From Bacteroides sp. (GTDB lineage: Bacteria > Bacteroidota > Bacteroidia > Bacteroidales > Muribaculaceae), in the NCBI GenBank assembly GCA_014802265.1, contig JAAVCP010000050.1, positions 1 through 39,144 on the forward strand: DNA of 39,144 nt. The letters are read 5' to 3'. Below are positions 1 through 10,158 of the stretch, one piece after another. The first letter of the stretch is position 1. Each line of letters starts with the position of its first letter. A program made the translations under genes and the position numbers. The notes under the pieces were generated by a model, which saw only the letters and a program-made list of their open reading frames with translations, had not been told where the DNA came from and did no database searches.

Positions 1-176
1 ACAGCAAGACACCCGTAAAGAGTATTGCACTTGTCCTTTATGCCAAGTGTGCTGCGGTCGGTCATCCTGACCTCGGAAAATATTTGTGCTATGGTCTGCA
101 TGGCTCCCGTGAGGTCTTTGTTGCTGAAAAATTTTTTGATTTCCGAAATAAAAGGAGTAACTTTGTGTATCGACAT
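1..176 (-). CDS. Probable transposase, N-terminal part (cut by window edge)
   Basis: An open frame on the minus strand starts at an ATG (174-176) and runs 58 codons to the window edge without a stop. It begins MSIHKVTPFISEIKKFF and continues with a lysine- and isoleucine-rich segment. I do not recognise a catalytic motif, because DDE residues would lie beyond the edge. The call rests on the N-terminal style of Bacteroidales IS4-like transposases and on the neighbouring gene, which has lost its front half exactly on this side. It could instead be an ordinary hypothetical protein. Confidence 0.4.
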   Translation of the reverse strand, partial: MSIHKVTPFISEIKKFFSNKDLTGAMQTIAQIFSEVRMTDRSTLGIKDKCNTLYGCLA

Positions 177-281
177 GGTCTTGAAGTGATTTTTTGGTGG
201 TACTTAAAATTACTCATTTTCTGCCAATTAGGCAAGAAACCATGTCGTTTTTTTATGTCCTTTTATTTATAAATCATTAAC

Positions 282-689
282 TTGCGAAACTTGAATAATT
301 TGATTTCAACGATTAAGGAACAAAGTCCTGACACTAAAATCGTATGGCACATGACATGGGCATATTCCTCTGATTCAGACTATGCTCCTTTTAATAATTA
401 TGACTGTGACCGTCAAAAAATGTATCAAGCCATTTCCGATGCTACAGAACAAGTCAGTGAATTAGTTGACTTGATAATACCCTCTGGAAAAGTGATTGAA
501 GAATTCAGAAATTCGGCATATAATGATGAAAATGACCTCACAAGAGATGGCTATCATCTTAATAAGGGATTCCCATGTTTTGCCCTGTCTTGCCTGTGGC
601 ATGAGTATCTGATAACTCCTTACACTCATGAATCATGCCTGTCTGGTAACGAAGAAAAAATTACAAAAATGCTCTTAAAATATAAGTAA
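282..689 (+). pseudogene. DUF4886 / SGNH-like esterase, C-terminal fragment
   Basis: The readable product is about 135 residues, from a TTG with an in-frame stop just upstream (270-272). DUF4886 proteins are SGNH-hydrolase-like, usually exported and about twice this length. This fragment keeps the C-terminal catalytic block (LTRDGYHL, with the Asp and His at about residues 89 and 92) and a preceding VWHMTWAY segment. It lacks the N-terminal block that would carry the nucleophilic serine, and it has no signal peptide. The break lies next to the probable insertion-sequence end at about 180-280, so I infer loss of the 5' half by insertion or deletion. It is probably not functional. Confidence 0.6.
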
Positions 690-790
690 AATTTCTTTAT
701 CCGGGATATAGCATTCAGTCAATACTTACCTTAACTGTTAAGCGCACAATAGCTACGCGATCCATCAAAGTTTGATTAGAATAAAAACAT

Positions 791-822
791 AAAAAAGTTG
801 GGAAGAAGCTCCCAACTTTTTT
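791..822. terminator. Two-way rho-independent terminator
   Basis: The arms AAAAAAGTTGGGA and TCCCAACTTTTTT enclose a 6-base loop, with T-runs readable on both strands. It lies between the convergent DUF4886 fragment and the CoA-transferase gene and can serve both. Confidence 0.8.
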
Positions 823-885
823 ATGTCAAATTAAAAATCAATAATTACGATACTAAATTAGTAATTCTCAATTACTATCTGAAGT

Positions 886-2376
886 TTAGTATTTTGCAAA
901 GTCTACGTTACGCATGTCGCCGCTGGTGAGGAATTCCTGATGGAATGAGAGTGCAGCATGAAGATTATGAGGAGTCTGACCACCTAAGCCGAGTTTAAGA
1001 TAATCGCGGAGAAGTTCACGATACATCGGGTGGGCACAATTATTAATAATTTCCTCAGCTTTCTGAACGGGATCCTTGCCACGGAGATCAGCGACACCCT
1101 GGTCGGTAACGAGTATGTCAACGGAATGTTCTGAATGGTCAAGATGAGAAACCATCGGTACTATATTAGAAATCTTACCACCCTTTGTTACTGATGGGCA
1201 AGAGAAGATGGCAAGATAAGCATTACGGGCGAAATCGCCTGAACCACCAATACCGTTCATCATCTTAGTGCCGGTCACGTGAGTAGAGTTTACATTACCG
1301 AAGATATCTGCTTCGAGAGCTGTATTCATAGCGATGATGCCAAGTCGACGAATCACCTCGGGGTTATTTGAAATCTCAACCGGACGAATCACTACTCTCT
1401 CTTTGAAAAAGTCGATATTGTCAATAAGATCCTGTTCCATCTCATTGGAGATAGTGAGGGAGCTGGTGCTACCGAATTTACATCTTCCACGCTTCATAAG
1501 GTCAATCACAGCATCTTGAATAACCTCTGTATACATTGAGAAGTCAGGGATCTCCTTAGCATCTGCAAGACCATAAAGCACTGCGTTAGCCACATTGCCC
1601 ACACCACTCTGAATGGGGAGGAATGTTGAGGGGATACGACCGGCATGCATCTCATTAATAAGGAAGCTACATACGTTGGCACCAATATGGTTAGTGACCT
1701 CATCAGGAGCAGTGAAGGGGCTTACGCCATCAAGAGAATCACTCAATACTACACCTACAATCTTATCGGGATCCACTTTAAGAACAGGTTCACCGATACG
1801 ATCATTGGGGTGGAAGACCGGTATAACGTCCCTATTAGGGGGATCCATCGGGATATAGATGTCATGAAGTCCATAGAGATTGTGGTGAAGCTTCTCATTA
1901 AGCTCAATCACTATCTTCTTTGCCATCTTGGCAAGAGTCGGGATATTACCAACTCCCATGCCAAGCACGATTGTGCCGTCATCTTTCACGTCGCTTGCCT
2001 CAATAATGGCAATGTCAATATCACCATAGAAGCCATAACGAATCTTCTGTGAAAGTTCTGAGAGATGGAGGTCAAAATAATGGCAATCGTGAGCGTTGAT
2101 GCGCTTACGAAGATCAGAGTGACCCTGATAAGGAGTGCGGATACCTATGGCATTTGCTCTTGCAAGAACACCGTCACAACTGTCGGAAGTGGAAGCCCCG
2201 GAGAAGATATTGATTTTAAACGGTTTTCCCTCAGCATGAAGGCGCTCCGCCTTCTCTGCTATGGCACCTGGAATCACTTTTGGTGAACCGGAAGCGGTGA
2301 AGCCTGAAAGACCCACATTGTCGCCGTCATGAAAAAGGTCGGCTGCCTCCTGTGGAGTGATAATTGGAAATCTCAT
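886..2376 (-). CDS. Succinate/acetate CoA-transferase (acetyl-CoA hydrolase/transferase family)
   Basis: This 496-residue class I CoA-transferase family enzyme most likely swaps CoA between succinate (or propionate) and acetate/acetyl-CoA in cytoplasmic fermentation. Visible family marks are SGFTASGSPK near the N-terminus (about 24-33), the glycine-rich QSGVGNVANAV segment (about 256-266), and FSMYTEVIQD (about 279-288), whose Glu284 matches the CoA-thioester-forming glutamate. Further on are GIGGSGDFARNAY and the TDQGVADLRGKDP signature. The length is normal for the family (about 500) and the start MRFPIITPQEAADLF is typical. The gene stands alone, divergent from the exported protein at 2646, with its own promoter. 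The exact acceptor acid cannot be told from sequence. Confidence 0.9.
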   Translation of the reverse strand: MRFPIITPQEAADLFHDGDNVGLSGFTASGSPKVIPGAIAEKAERLHAEGKPFKINIFSGASTSDSCDGVLARANAIGIRTPYQGHSDLRKRINAHDCHYFDLHLSELSQKIRYGFYGDIDIAIIEASDVKDDGTIVLGMGVGNIPTLAKMAKKIVIELNEKLHHNLYGLHDIYIPMDPPNRDVIPVFHPNDRIGEPVLKVDPDKIVGVVLSDSLDGVSPFTAPDEVTNHIGANVCSFLINEMHAGRIPSTFLPIQSGVGNVANAVLYGLADAKEIPDFSMYTEVIQDAVIDLMKRGRCKFGSTSSLTISNEMEQDLIDNIDFFKERVVIRPVEISNNPEVIRRLGIIAMNTALEADIFGNVNSTHVTGTKMMNGIGGSGDFARNAYLAIFSCPSVTKGGKISNIVPMVSHLDHSEHSVDILVTDQGVADLRGKDPVQKAEEIINNCAHPMYRELLRDYLKLGLGGQTPHNLHAALSFHQEFLTSGDMRNVDFAKY

Positions 2377-2458
2377 GTCTACTGCTATAGAATGTGTTTA
2401 TTTAGATTTTCGGTTATTATGGAAGCATTGCGAAGATAGTCGCTGCTTTTTTCAACTG

Positions 2459-2490
2459 CGAAATTACTCATTTAATTCCATTCTTACAAA
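2459..2490 (-). promoter_or_regulatory. Bacteroidetes-type promoter for the CoA-transferase gene
   Basis: On the minus strand a TTTG (2487-2490) and TAATTTCG (2459-2466, one mismatch to TAnnTTTG) are separated by 20 bases. This gives an untranslated leader of about 75 bases before the ATG at 2376. Confidence 0.5.
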
Positions 2491-2598
2491 ATATCCGACA
2501 AAAAATATAACTGAAAAATCAATCTGTTCTTTTTCAACACAAAACCAAAATATTTTACAATTATTAGGATATATATTTTTTTTATAACTTTATTTTAT

Positions 2599-2606
2599 TA
2601 CCTTTG
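2599..2606 (+). promoter_or_regulatory. Promoter -7 element for the exported Omp28-like gene
   Basis: TACCTTTG matches TAnnTTTG exactly and lies 39 bases before the ATG at 2646. The upstream box is only a T-rich run (about 2576-2583). Confidence 0.55.
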
Positions 2607-2645
2607 CATCGGATTATTCAACCATTATAATAAAATTAATTACCA

Positions 2646-4673
2646 ATGAAGAGAACATTACTTTCGCTCTATTGTGTCTCACTCTTTGGCGCATCAGTTG
2701 CCATGGCGATGCCACTGAGCCTGCAGAAAGTTGAGAATGCCAACAGGCTTCCGGAACTAAACTCTGCAAACTGTTTTTACAATGAGAAAGTTTATTCCAA
2801 TACACTTTCTCAACAGACTCCATCTAAAGCCCCGTCAGGACTTTGGATGAACTGGGGTTATTGTGGTAGTCCATATAATGCATTTCAGATGCCTGAAGGC
2901 ACTTTGAAAGGTGCAATAATGGTCACAAAAGAAATTGCAACTCAATGGGAAGGTGCAGAGATTTCCGCTGTGCAGGTTGCTAACCCTACAAATCAATCTT
3001 ACTCCAACCCACTCGCTGGTGAGGAAGTGACAGTCTGGGTCTCTGAGACACTTGATGGTGAACCAGTCTGCACTGGAACAGGAGTGCTCGGAGAAAACGG
3101 TTTTGAATATTCATCAATAGATCTTACCACTCCCTACATTCTTGAGGCTAATAAACCGGTTTATATTGGTTACACTTTAGAGGTGCCAAATCCATCAGGC
3201 TATCGTAACGGTCTTTTCACTCTTGTCACAGACTACTCTTATCCACCAAATGACCACACAGCATACGTTTACTCCAAAGCTAATTTTAATAAAGATGGAG
3301 AAATGGTGACAGAAGCTACCGCAAGCTGGAAATCATTTGGACAGTATATGGGCAGCCTTTGTCTTACCGCTACGATTTCCGGTGATATGCTTCCTCAGAA
3401 TCAGGCTGATTTGGTGCAGTATTCTATACCATCAGTTATTAAGCCTGACACAGATTTTGAATTTATGTTCATCTCTCAGAACTACGGTGCAAATAAAGTT
3501 TCCGACATTGACGTAACACTCAGTATCGAAGGCGAAGAGCCACAGGTAAAACATGTTATACTTGAATATGGTCCGCTTGAATACAATGGTCAGAGTCTGG
3601 ACGCTGTTTCATTCACTTGCAGCCGCGTTGGAAACAATATTCCTTACTCTATCTACATCTCATCAGTGAATGGTGAACCTGTTGAGGAGTCTACTAAGAT
3701 AAAAGGTTATTTCCTCTGCATCGAGAATGGATTCAAGCGTAATGTTGTGGTTGAAGAAGCAACCGGCACATGGTGTGGCTGGTGTGTGAGAGGCTATGTC
3801 GGAATGGAATACATGAAAGAAAATTATTCTGACAAGGGCTTTATCGGCATCGCTTTACATAGCGGAGATGCGATGGAAGTATTAGATCCGGGTGCTTATA
3901 GTGATTATTACTATCAAGTTGCCTCCGGTGGTTTCCCAAATTCTTTCATGAATAGAAATTGGAATTATTCAATTGATCCGGATCCAAATAATCTCGAAGA
4001 AGAGTTCCTCTATATGGTTGAGCTGCCGGCTTATGCTCAAATCAATGCTGAATTGACTGCAAATGATGCTGATGGCAAGAATGTGACACTCAAGACCAAA
4101 ACATCTTTTGCTGCTGATGAAGAGACTGCCAACTATGGCATTGCTTATACAGTGGTTGAAGACAATGTCGGTCCTTACGTTCAGACCAATTATTATGCAG
4201 GTGGAGCATACGGTGAATTCTATGGTTATGAAAAAATGGGTTCATCTGTACCTCTTACCTATAATGATGTTGCCCGTAACTGCTCACACCCTGTACCATT
4301 TGACAACAGTGTTCCAACAACAATCACCGGCAACACAGAATATGAGTATTCAATGGATATTGAACTCACAGGAGTAAAAGATCTTAACAACTATCGAGTA
4401 GTAGCTATGGTCATTGACAACACTACCGGTGAAATTCTCAATGCTTGTGAAGTAGCTCCTGAAGAATCAGGTGTTGAAGAGATCTTAAACAATGCTTCTG
4501 AACTCAGAGTTATAGGTGCAAAGGGTATGCTCACTATTAATGGAGGGGTAGCTAATGTTTACGCTGCTGACGGCAGAATGGTTGCTGCAAATGTCAACGG
4601 AAACGTGACGCTCCCGGCAGGTCTCTACATCGTAGCTAATGGCAATAAAACTGTAAAGGTTGTAGTTCGCTAA
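2646..4673 (+). CDS. Exported Omp28-like protein with thioredoxin-type CGWC motif and C-terminal sorting-like domain
   Basis: This 675-residue protein starts with a clear signal peptide (MKRTLLSLYCVSLFGASVAMA). The middle contains EEATGTWCGWCVRGYVGMEY, with Cys377 and Cys380 forming a CxxC, in the arrangement typical of Omp28-related Bacteroidetes outer-membrane proteins. The N-terminal about 350 residues are beta-rich, with no family I can name. The last about 60 residues (from about 615) form a compact beta domain with NVYAADGRMV and LPAGLYIVANGNKTVKVVV, which resembles the C-terminal sorting domains of type IX secretion cargo. I infer a surface or secreted protein; a redox role is possible because both cysteines are present. 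It is a single gene with its own promoter and terminator. Confidence 0.75.
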   Translation: MKRTLLSLYCVSLFGASVAMAMPLSLQKVENANRLPELNSANCFYNEKVYSNTLSQQTPSKAPSGLWMNWGYCGSPYNAFQMPEGTLKGAIMVTKEIATQWEGAEISAVQVANPTNQSYSNPLAGEEVTVWVSETLDGEPVCTGTGVLGENGFEYSSIDLTTPYILEANKPVYIGYTLEVPNPSGYRNGLFTLVTDYSYPPNDHTAYVYSKANFNKDGEMVTEATASWKSFGQYMGSLCLTATISGDMLPQNQADLVQYSIPSVIKPDTDFEFMFISQNYGANKVSDIDVTLSIEGEEPQVKHVILEYGPLEYNGQSLDAVSFTCSRVGNNIPYSIYISSVNGEPVEESTKIKGYFLCIENGFKRNVVVEEATGTWCGWCVRGYVGMEYMKENYSDKGFIGIALHSGDAMEVLDPGAYSDYYYQVASGGFPNSFMNRNWNYSIDPDPNNLEEEFLYMVELPAYAQINAELTANDADGKNVTLKTKTSFAADEETANYGIAYTVVEDNVGPYVQTNYYAGGAYGEFYGYEKMGSSVPLTYNDVARNCSHPVPFDNSVPTTITGNTEYEYSMDIELTGVKDLNNYRVVAMVIDNTTGEILNACEVAPEESGVEEILNNASELRVIGAKGMLTINGGVANVYAADGRMVAANVNGNVTLPAGLYIVANGNKTVKVVVR

Positions 4674-4714
4674 TTTACAGATTCTAAATTAGAATTCTTG
4701 ATTTCTTATATTTT

Positions 4715-4757
4715 GAAAGGTATGAACCAATATGGATTCATGCCTTTCTCTTTTTAT
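4715..4757 (+). terminator. Rho-independent terminator
   Basis: The hairpin GAAAGGTATGAACC / GGATTCATGCCTTTC (4715-4748, short AT loop) is followed by TCTTTTTAT, 42 bases after the stop of the exported protein. Confidence 0.75.
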
Positions 4758-4860
4758 GCAGACTATAAACCCATAGCAGAGAAGACTTGTTATTAGTTTT
4801 ATAAGTGAGACAAATCAAATTGTAATCTCACATTATAAACTTCCACCAAAATATATTTCC

Positions 4861-5967
4861 ATGGAGACCAATCAACCTACCCCACCCTCTAATGAGGCAT
4901 TAAATTCATCGGCTCATAAAGCCAAATCAACTTTAAAAAAATATATCAGTGACACACTTCGCTATGTCATACCGCTCGGCATATCTGTCGGTATGATCCT
5001 TTGGCTCTTCCACAAGGTTGACTTCCACGAAGTGATTGATATTATCCATAAGGGATGTAACTTCTGGTGGATTGGCTTGATGATGCTTATCACCACCCTA
5101 TCCCACATGGTTCGCGGCACTCGTTGGGGACTGCAACTTAGGGCAGCCGGAGTGAAACGTATGCCCATAGTGTGTGAATGGGTTACGATATGGGGAGCCT
5201 ATGCCCTTAATCTGCTTTTTCCGCAACTTGGAGAAGGATGGCGATGCGTGTTCGTCAGTCGAAGGCAAAAAGCTCCATTGTCGACAGTAATCGGAACTGA
5301 CATAGGAGACCGTAGCTCAGATCTCGCTGTTATTCTATGCCTTATTTGTCTTTCTCTTGTGGTTGCCCATCCGTTTATTATGGATTTCATGATGAAGTAT
5401 GCCGTCGGGCGTGATGTAAAAGACATTGCCGGAGAGCCCTTATTATGGTTAGGGCTGGGAGGTATAATTGCCATAGCCTGGTATATTACCCATTACCTGA
5501 GGACATACAAATGGGTGCAGACCCTTGATACTAATCTTTCAAGAATTTGGGACGGCTTTAAGGTTATTTTCACCATGAAACACCGCTGGCTGTATCTCCT
5601 TTTCACAATCGGAATCTGGACATGCTATTTCTTTGAGACATACGTATGCTTCTTTGCATTCGACTTTACCCGTGACCTCATACATGATCCGCACATGGCA
5701 CTCGGATTTATACCGGGGCTGGTGGTGTTTGTATTCGGATCAGTCTCTATGGCAATCCCCTCAAACGGAGGTCTTGGTCCCTGGAATCTTGCTGTTATGT
5801 TCGGTCTGTCACTTTTTGGCATATCCTCCACTGAGGGCACAGCTTTCAGTATCGTAATGTGGTCATGTCAGGCAGTAATGCTTATAATTCTCGGACTTTT
5901 CTCACTCGCTTACGTTACCATCACCTCAAAAAAGACTAAATCCGCTATCCCCCCACAAGCTGCATAA
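4861..5967 (+). CDS. Flippase-like integral membrane protein (lysylphosphatidylglycerol synthase TM family, UPF0104)
   Basis: This is a 368-residue polytopic protein with roughly eight hydrophobic segments, for example around 37-50, 69-82, 155-170, 195-210, 245-268, 280-300 and 330-355. Family-like landmarks are RGTRWGLQLRAAG after the second segment, WGAYALNLLFPQLGEGWR, the RSSDLAVIL region and IPSNGGLGPWNLAVMFGLS. The family comprises the membrane domain of MprF and stand-alone relatives thought to move or modify membrane lipids. There is no soluble synthase domain here, so aminoacyl transfer is unlikely. Substrate unknown. The leader contains a small inverted repeat, GTGAGA...TCTCAC (4805-4831), of unknown meaning. 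Confidence 0.8.
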   Translation: METNQPTPPSNEALNSSAHKAKSTLKKYISDTLRYVIPLGISVGMILWLFHKVDFHEVIDIIHKGCNFWWIGLMMLITTLSHMVRGTRWGLQLRAAGVKRMPIVCEWVTIWGAYALNLLFPQLGEGWRCVFVSRRQKAPLSTVIGTDIGDRSSDLAVILCLICLSLVVAHPFIMDFMMKYAVGRDVKDIAGEPLLWLGLGGIIAIAWYITHYLRTYKWVQTLDTNLSRIWDGFKVIFTMKHRWLYLLFTIGIWTCYFFETYVCFFAFDFTRDLIHDPHMALGFIPGLVVFVFGSVSMAIPSNGGLGPWNLAVMFGLSLFGISSTEGTAFSIVMWSCQAVMLIILGLFSLAYVTITSKKTKSAIPPQAA

Positions 5968-6030
5968 ATTTCAGACATAAATAAAGGCGGAGATCTTAAT
6001 CGATCTCCGCCTTTATTTATGTCTGAAATT
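5967..6030. terminator. Strong two-way terminator between convergent genes
   Basis: A perfect 29-base inverted repeat (5967-5995 and 6002-6030) with a 6-base loop has a GC-rich core, GGCGGAGATC, flanked by A/T stretches. It starts within the stop codon region of the membrane protein and ends 30 bases before the enolase stop. Confidence 0.85.
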
Positions 6031-6059
6031 AAGCTCTTTTACGCTTAAAATGAAGGATT

Positions 6060-7379
<1,320 letters not shown>

Positions 7380-7481
7380 TTACCTGTGTTGTAGACCGTA
7401 GTCTTTAAATTTTGGGTAGATTTCAGATGATAGCCCTGTCTGTGATTATAAATCCCTTCAAGGTATCTCTGTTTTCGAGTG

Positions 7482-7489
7482 CAAATTTA
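7482..7489 (-). promoter_or_regulatory. Promoter -7 element for enolase
   Basis: The minus strand reads TAAATTTG, an exact TAnnTTTG match, 136 bases upstream of the enolase ATG. No good upstream TTTG is present at the expected distance. Confidence 0.45.
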
Positions 7490-7631
7490 CAAAAAATTCT
7501 TATTATTCCATAATTTTGACTGTATTTTTAACCATATTTTATTTTTATAGACATATTAGAACATATTATCCGTTTTTTAGTTAATTTAGCGTAAAAATTT
7601 CTCTCCCTCTCACTTATAATCATCACCACAA

Positions 7632-9023
7632 ATGACAGCTCAACAACTCGCAGAGACCGCACTCCCATTCCTCCCCTTCACTCCTAATCAAGACCAATTT
7701 GCGCTGATACATGCGCTTTCAGCCTTTGTTGTCAACCGAGGTCCACGCGATGTGTTCGTGCTCAACGGATATGCCGGCACAGGTAAGACCTCCGTAATTG
7801 GTGCCATTGTAAAGGCATTGCGGCAGTTGAATCTGCCTGTCATTATTCTCGCCCCTACAGGACGCGCCGCAAAAGTGGCTGCGAAGTTGTCCGATGACCG
7901 TGCCTCCACAATCCATAAGCGTATATTTCATGGTAACTCTGCCGATCCCTCCAACACTACTTTCTTTCTCACTGAAAATCGGGATGCAGATACCACATTT
8001 ATTATAGATGAGGCATCACTTATAACAGATGCACAGGATTTCAATTCATCTTTGCTTCAACAACTTATTCGTCATGTCTACGGTGCCTCAGGCTGTGGAA
8101 TGATTCTTGTGGGAGATTTGGCACAGCTTCCTCCCGTAGGTCAGACCGATAGTCCTGCAATGAATATAGAGAGATTACGTCAACTCGGTCTTAATCCCAT
8201 CTCGTTCTCCCTTGAAGTGCCTGTCAGACAAGCTGCCGGAAGTGGGATTCTATATAATGCAACGATTGTAAGGCAATTCCTGTTATCTAATTTTTCTCCT
8301 GAGAAATTCCGGCTTAAATCAACAGGATTCCCCGATGTTACGGTTATCTCGTCGCAACAGCTTGCCGACACTCTGTCTGATTCATGGTCATTCGTAGGCA
8401 AGGAGGAGACTTTAATTGTGACCCGTTCAAATAAACGTGCGAATAATTTTAATCAGGCAATACGAAATATAGTCATGTATGCTGAGGAGCCATTACAACA
8501 AGGCGACCGTGTTGTAATTTCCAGAAACGACTATTATTGGAGCCGTGTCAACAAATTGAAAAACTTTATTGCCAATGGAGAGACCGCAGAAATCACCTGG
8601 GTAGGAAAAACAGAGAAAGCCTACGGACGATGGTTTGTGGACACAGAGCTGCAGTTACCTGACATTAATGAGCCTGTGGCTGCCAAGATAATGCTCCGTA
8701 GTCTGGTGACTGAGGGTCCCAATATCCCACGCCTTGAAATGGAGAAACTCTACAACCGCGTAATTGCGGAATATGATGGCTCAATATCCCATAAAATAAA
8801 AGGAGCCATGGAAGATCCCTTTTATAATGCTCTCCAGGTGAAATATGCCTACTGCATCACATGTCACAAGGCTCAGGGAGGACAATGGCGCCATGTCTAT
8901 ATCGACATGGGCACCATTGCTCCGGATGCCATTGGTCCCGATTTCTACCGTTGGTTATACACTGCCATCACACGTGCCACCGAGCATGTTTTCCTCATCA
9001 ACCCAGGCAAGCTGGTGCAGTAA
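7632..9023 (+). CDS. RecD-like ATP-dependent DNA helicase (superfamily 1)
   Basis: This 463-residue single-chain helicase carries a Walker A GYAGTGKT (residues 46-53), Ia-like LAPTGRAAKV, Walker B FIIDEASLI, motif III GDLAQLPPVG and the C-terminal UvrD_C_2-type block YCITCHKAQGGQW followed by LYTAITRATEHVFLI. It is much shorter than RecD or RecD2 and lacks their N-terminal domains, like the small RecD/Pif1-like helicases common in Bacteroidales. Its role is probably DNA repair or replication restart; this is inferred. It lies upstream of the Nudix regulator, which has a promoter of its own. The upstream region has a half-match (GCGTAAAAAT, 7589-7598) to the repeats at 9064-9132. Confidence 0.85.
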   Translation: MTAQQLAETALPFLPFTPNQDQFALIHALSAFVVNRGPRDVFVLNGYAGTGKTSVIGAIVKALRQLNLPVIILAPTGRAAKVAAKLSDDRASTIHKRIFHGNSADPSNTTFFLTENRDADTTFIIDEASLITDAQDFNSSLLQQLIRHVYGASGCGMILVGDLAQLPPVGQTDSPAMNIERLRQLGLNPISFSLEVPVRQAAGSGILYNATIVRQFLLSNFSPEKFRLKSTGFPDVTVISSQQLADTLSDSWSFVGKEETLIVTRSNKRANNFNQAIRNIVMYAEEPLQQGDRVVISRNDYYWSRVNKLKNFIANGETAEITWVGKTEKAYGRWFVDTELQLPDINEPVAAKIMLRSLVTEGPNIPRLEMEKLYNRVIAEYDGSISHKIKGAMEDPFYNALQVKYAYCITCHKAQGGQWRHVYIDMGTIAPDAIGPDFYRWLYTAITRATEHVFLINPGKLVQ

Positions 9024-9063
9024 AGTCACCGGAAACACCCTTAATTGTTAATGATTGTTAATT

Positions 9064-9132
9064 TGCGTCATTTTTACGCATAAAATTTGGCTGTGTCATT
9101 TTTACGCACTAACTTTGCGTCAAAATAACACA
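9064..9132 (+). promoter_or_regulatory. Three operator-like 17-base imperfect palindromes over the Nudix gene promoter
   Basis: Three related sites can be read: TGCGTCATTTTTACGCA (9064-9080), TGTGTCATTTTTACGCA (9092-9108) and TGCGTCAAAATAACACA (9116-9132). Each has TGCGT-like and ACGCA-like outer arms. Site 1 abuts the upstream promoter box, site 2 sits in the promoter spacer, and site 3 overlaps the -7 element and the transcription start. This layout fits repression by the regulator encoded immediately downstream. Confidence 0.6.
9086..9117 (+). promoter_or_regulatory. Consensus Bacteroidetes promoter for the Nudix regulator gene
   Basis: TTTG (9086-9089), a 20-base spacer and TAACTTTG (9110-9117) match the TTTG/TAnnTTTG consensus. 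The ATG follows at 9138. Confidence 0.75.
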
Positions 9133-9137
9133 TCATT

Positions 9138-10052
9138 ATGTTGCATAGCGAAAATAAAATATCAGAACCCAACGACCAGAAAGAAGTTTCCTCCGCAGGC
9201 AACTACTGCTATCGATATCCGCATGCGGCAGTAACAGCAGACTGTGTGATTTTTGGTTTCACCGGTAAAGAGCTTAAGATTCTATTGGTGGAGAGAGGGA
9301 ATGAACCCTATCTTGGGTACTGGGCACTCCCCGGTGGATTTATGCGAATGAACGAGACCATAGAACAGACTGCGGCTCGCGAATTAGCTGAAGAAACTAA
9401 TCTTACCAATGTATTTCTTGATCAATTCAAGGTATATAGCCGTGTTGACCGTGACCCGAGAGAACGAGTCATTACCGTGGCTTTCATTGCTCTCCTCAAG
9501 CCTGACGACTATAAAGTGGTTGCAGGTGATGATGCCGTCAATGCAATATGGTTTAATGACAAGATGCTTCCTCCCCTCGCGTTTGACCATAAAGAAATTA
9601 TTCAGGAGGCTCGACAATATCTTAAGGAGATATTAAAACTAAAACCTGTTGCTTTCGAATTGCTCAACAAAGTATTCACGATAGCAGAGCTTCAGGCTGT
9701 ATATGAAGTGATCAATAGTGCCAACTACGATAGACGTAACTTTCTTCGTACTGCCCTCGATTCAGAAATTATTAAAGAGGTGCCCGATGAAAATTCACAC
9801 TCTAATCATCGCATCTCACGCTTATATACTGTCAATCATAATTTCTTACCTTCTCACGCCTTTGAAGCAACTACATTTTCTGATGATATATTTCCTGCGG
9901 ATAGCAAATCTCAGGTGAAGTCAGATAACAACTATGTAGAGGCAGAAAGCTTTGAAAAATCTGCTCTTAAAGAAGAAATTAAAGAAGAAAAGGAGCGTAA
10001 AACACCTACTAAAGGGTTGTTTGATTTCTTGAGAAACCTATCCTCATCCTGA
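9138..10052 (+). CDS. Nudix-family transcriptional regulator (NrtR/AraR type)
   Basis: This 304-residue protein has an N-terminal Nudix domain (about 28-165). Its Nudix box, GFMRMNETIEQTAARELAEE, matches GX5EX7REUXEEXGU except that the late glycine is Asn. It is followed by a winged-helix segment (about 170-220) with FTIAELQAVYEVI and YDRRNFLRTAL, the arrangement seen in NrtR regulators of NAD metabolism and Bacteroides AraR. The last about 80 residues are charged and variable. The normal ligands of this family are ADP-ribose-like molecules or sugars; which applies here cannot be told. Three palindromes cover its promoter, suggesting autoregulation. A von Willebrand A protein gene follows 106 bases later. 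A plain Nudix hydrolase is a less likely alternative because of the DNA-binding tail. Confidence 0.85.
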   Translation: MLHSENKISEPNDQKEVSSAGNYCYRYPHAAVTADCVIFGFTGKELKILLVERGNEPYLGYWALPGGFMRMNETIEQTAARELAEETNLTNVFLDQFKVYSRVDRDPRERVITVAFIALLKPDDYKVVAGDDAVNAIWFNDKMLPPLAFDHKEIIQEARQYLKEILKLKPVAFELLNKVFTIAELQAVYEVINSANYDRRNFLRTALDSEIIKEVPDENSHSNHRISRLYTVNHNFLPSHAFEATTFSDDIFPADSKSQVKSDNNYVEAESFEKSALKEEIKEEKERKTPTKGLFDFLRNLSSS

Positions 10053-10158
10053 TTTTCAATTTATGTCACTATCTTAAACTATTTATTAAGGAATTAAAAT
10101 TCCCGCCGAAACAAACTTGAAAAACAAACATTCACATCTCTACTAAACAATCAAAATT

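Noticed and set aside
5967..6030. 29-base perfect inverted repeat as a transposon end or CRISPR-like repeat
   Set aside because: Single copy between convergent genes with a short loop; fits a two-way terminator.
9064..9108. The TCATTTTTACGCA repeats as a CRISPR or iteron array
   Set aside because: Only three short copies, overlapping a promoter; operator sites fit better.
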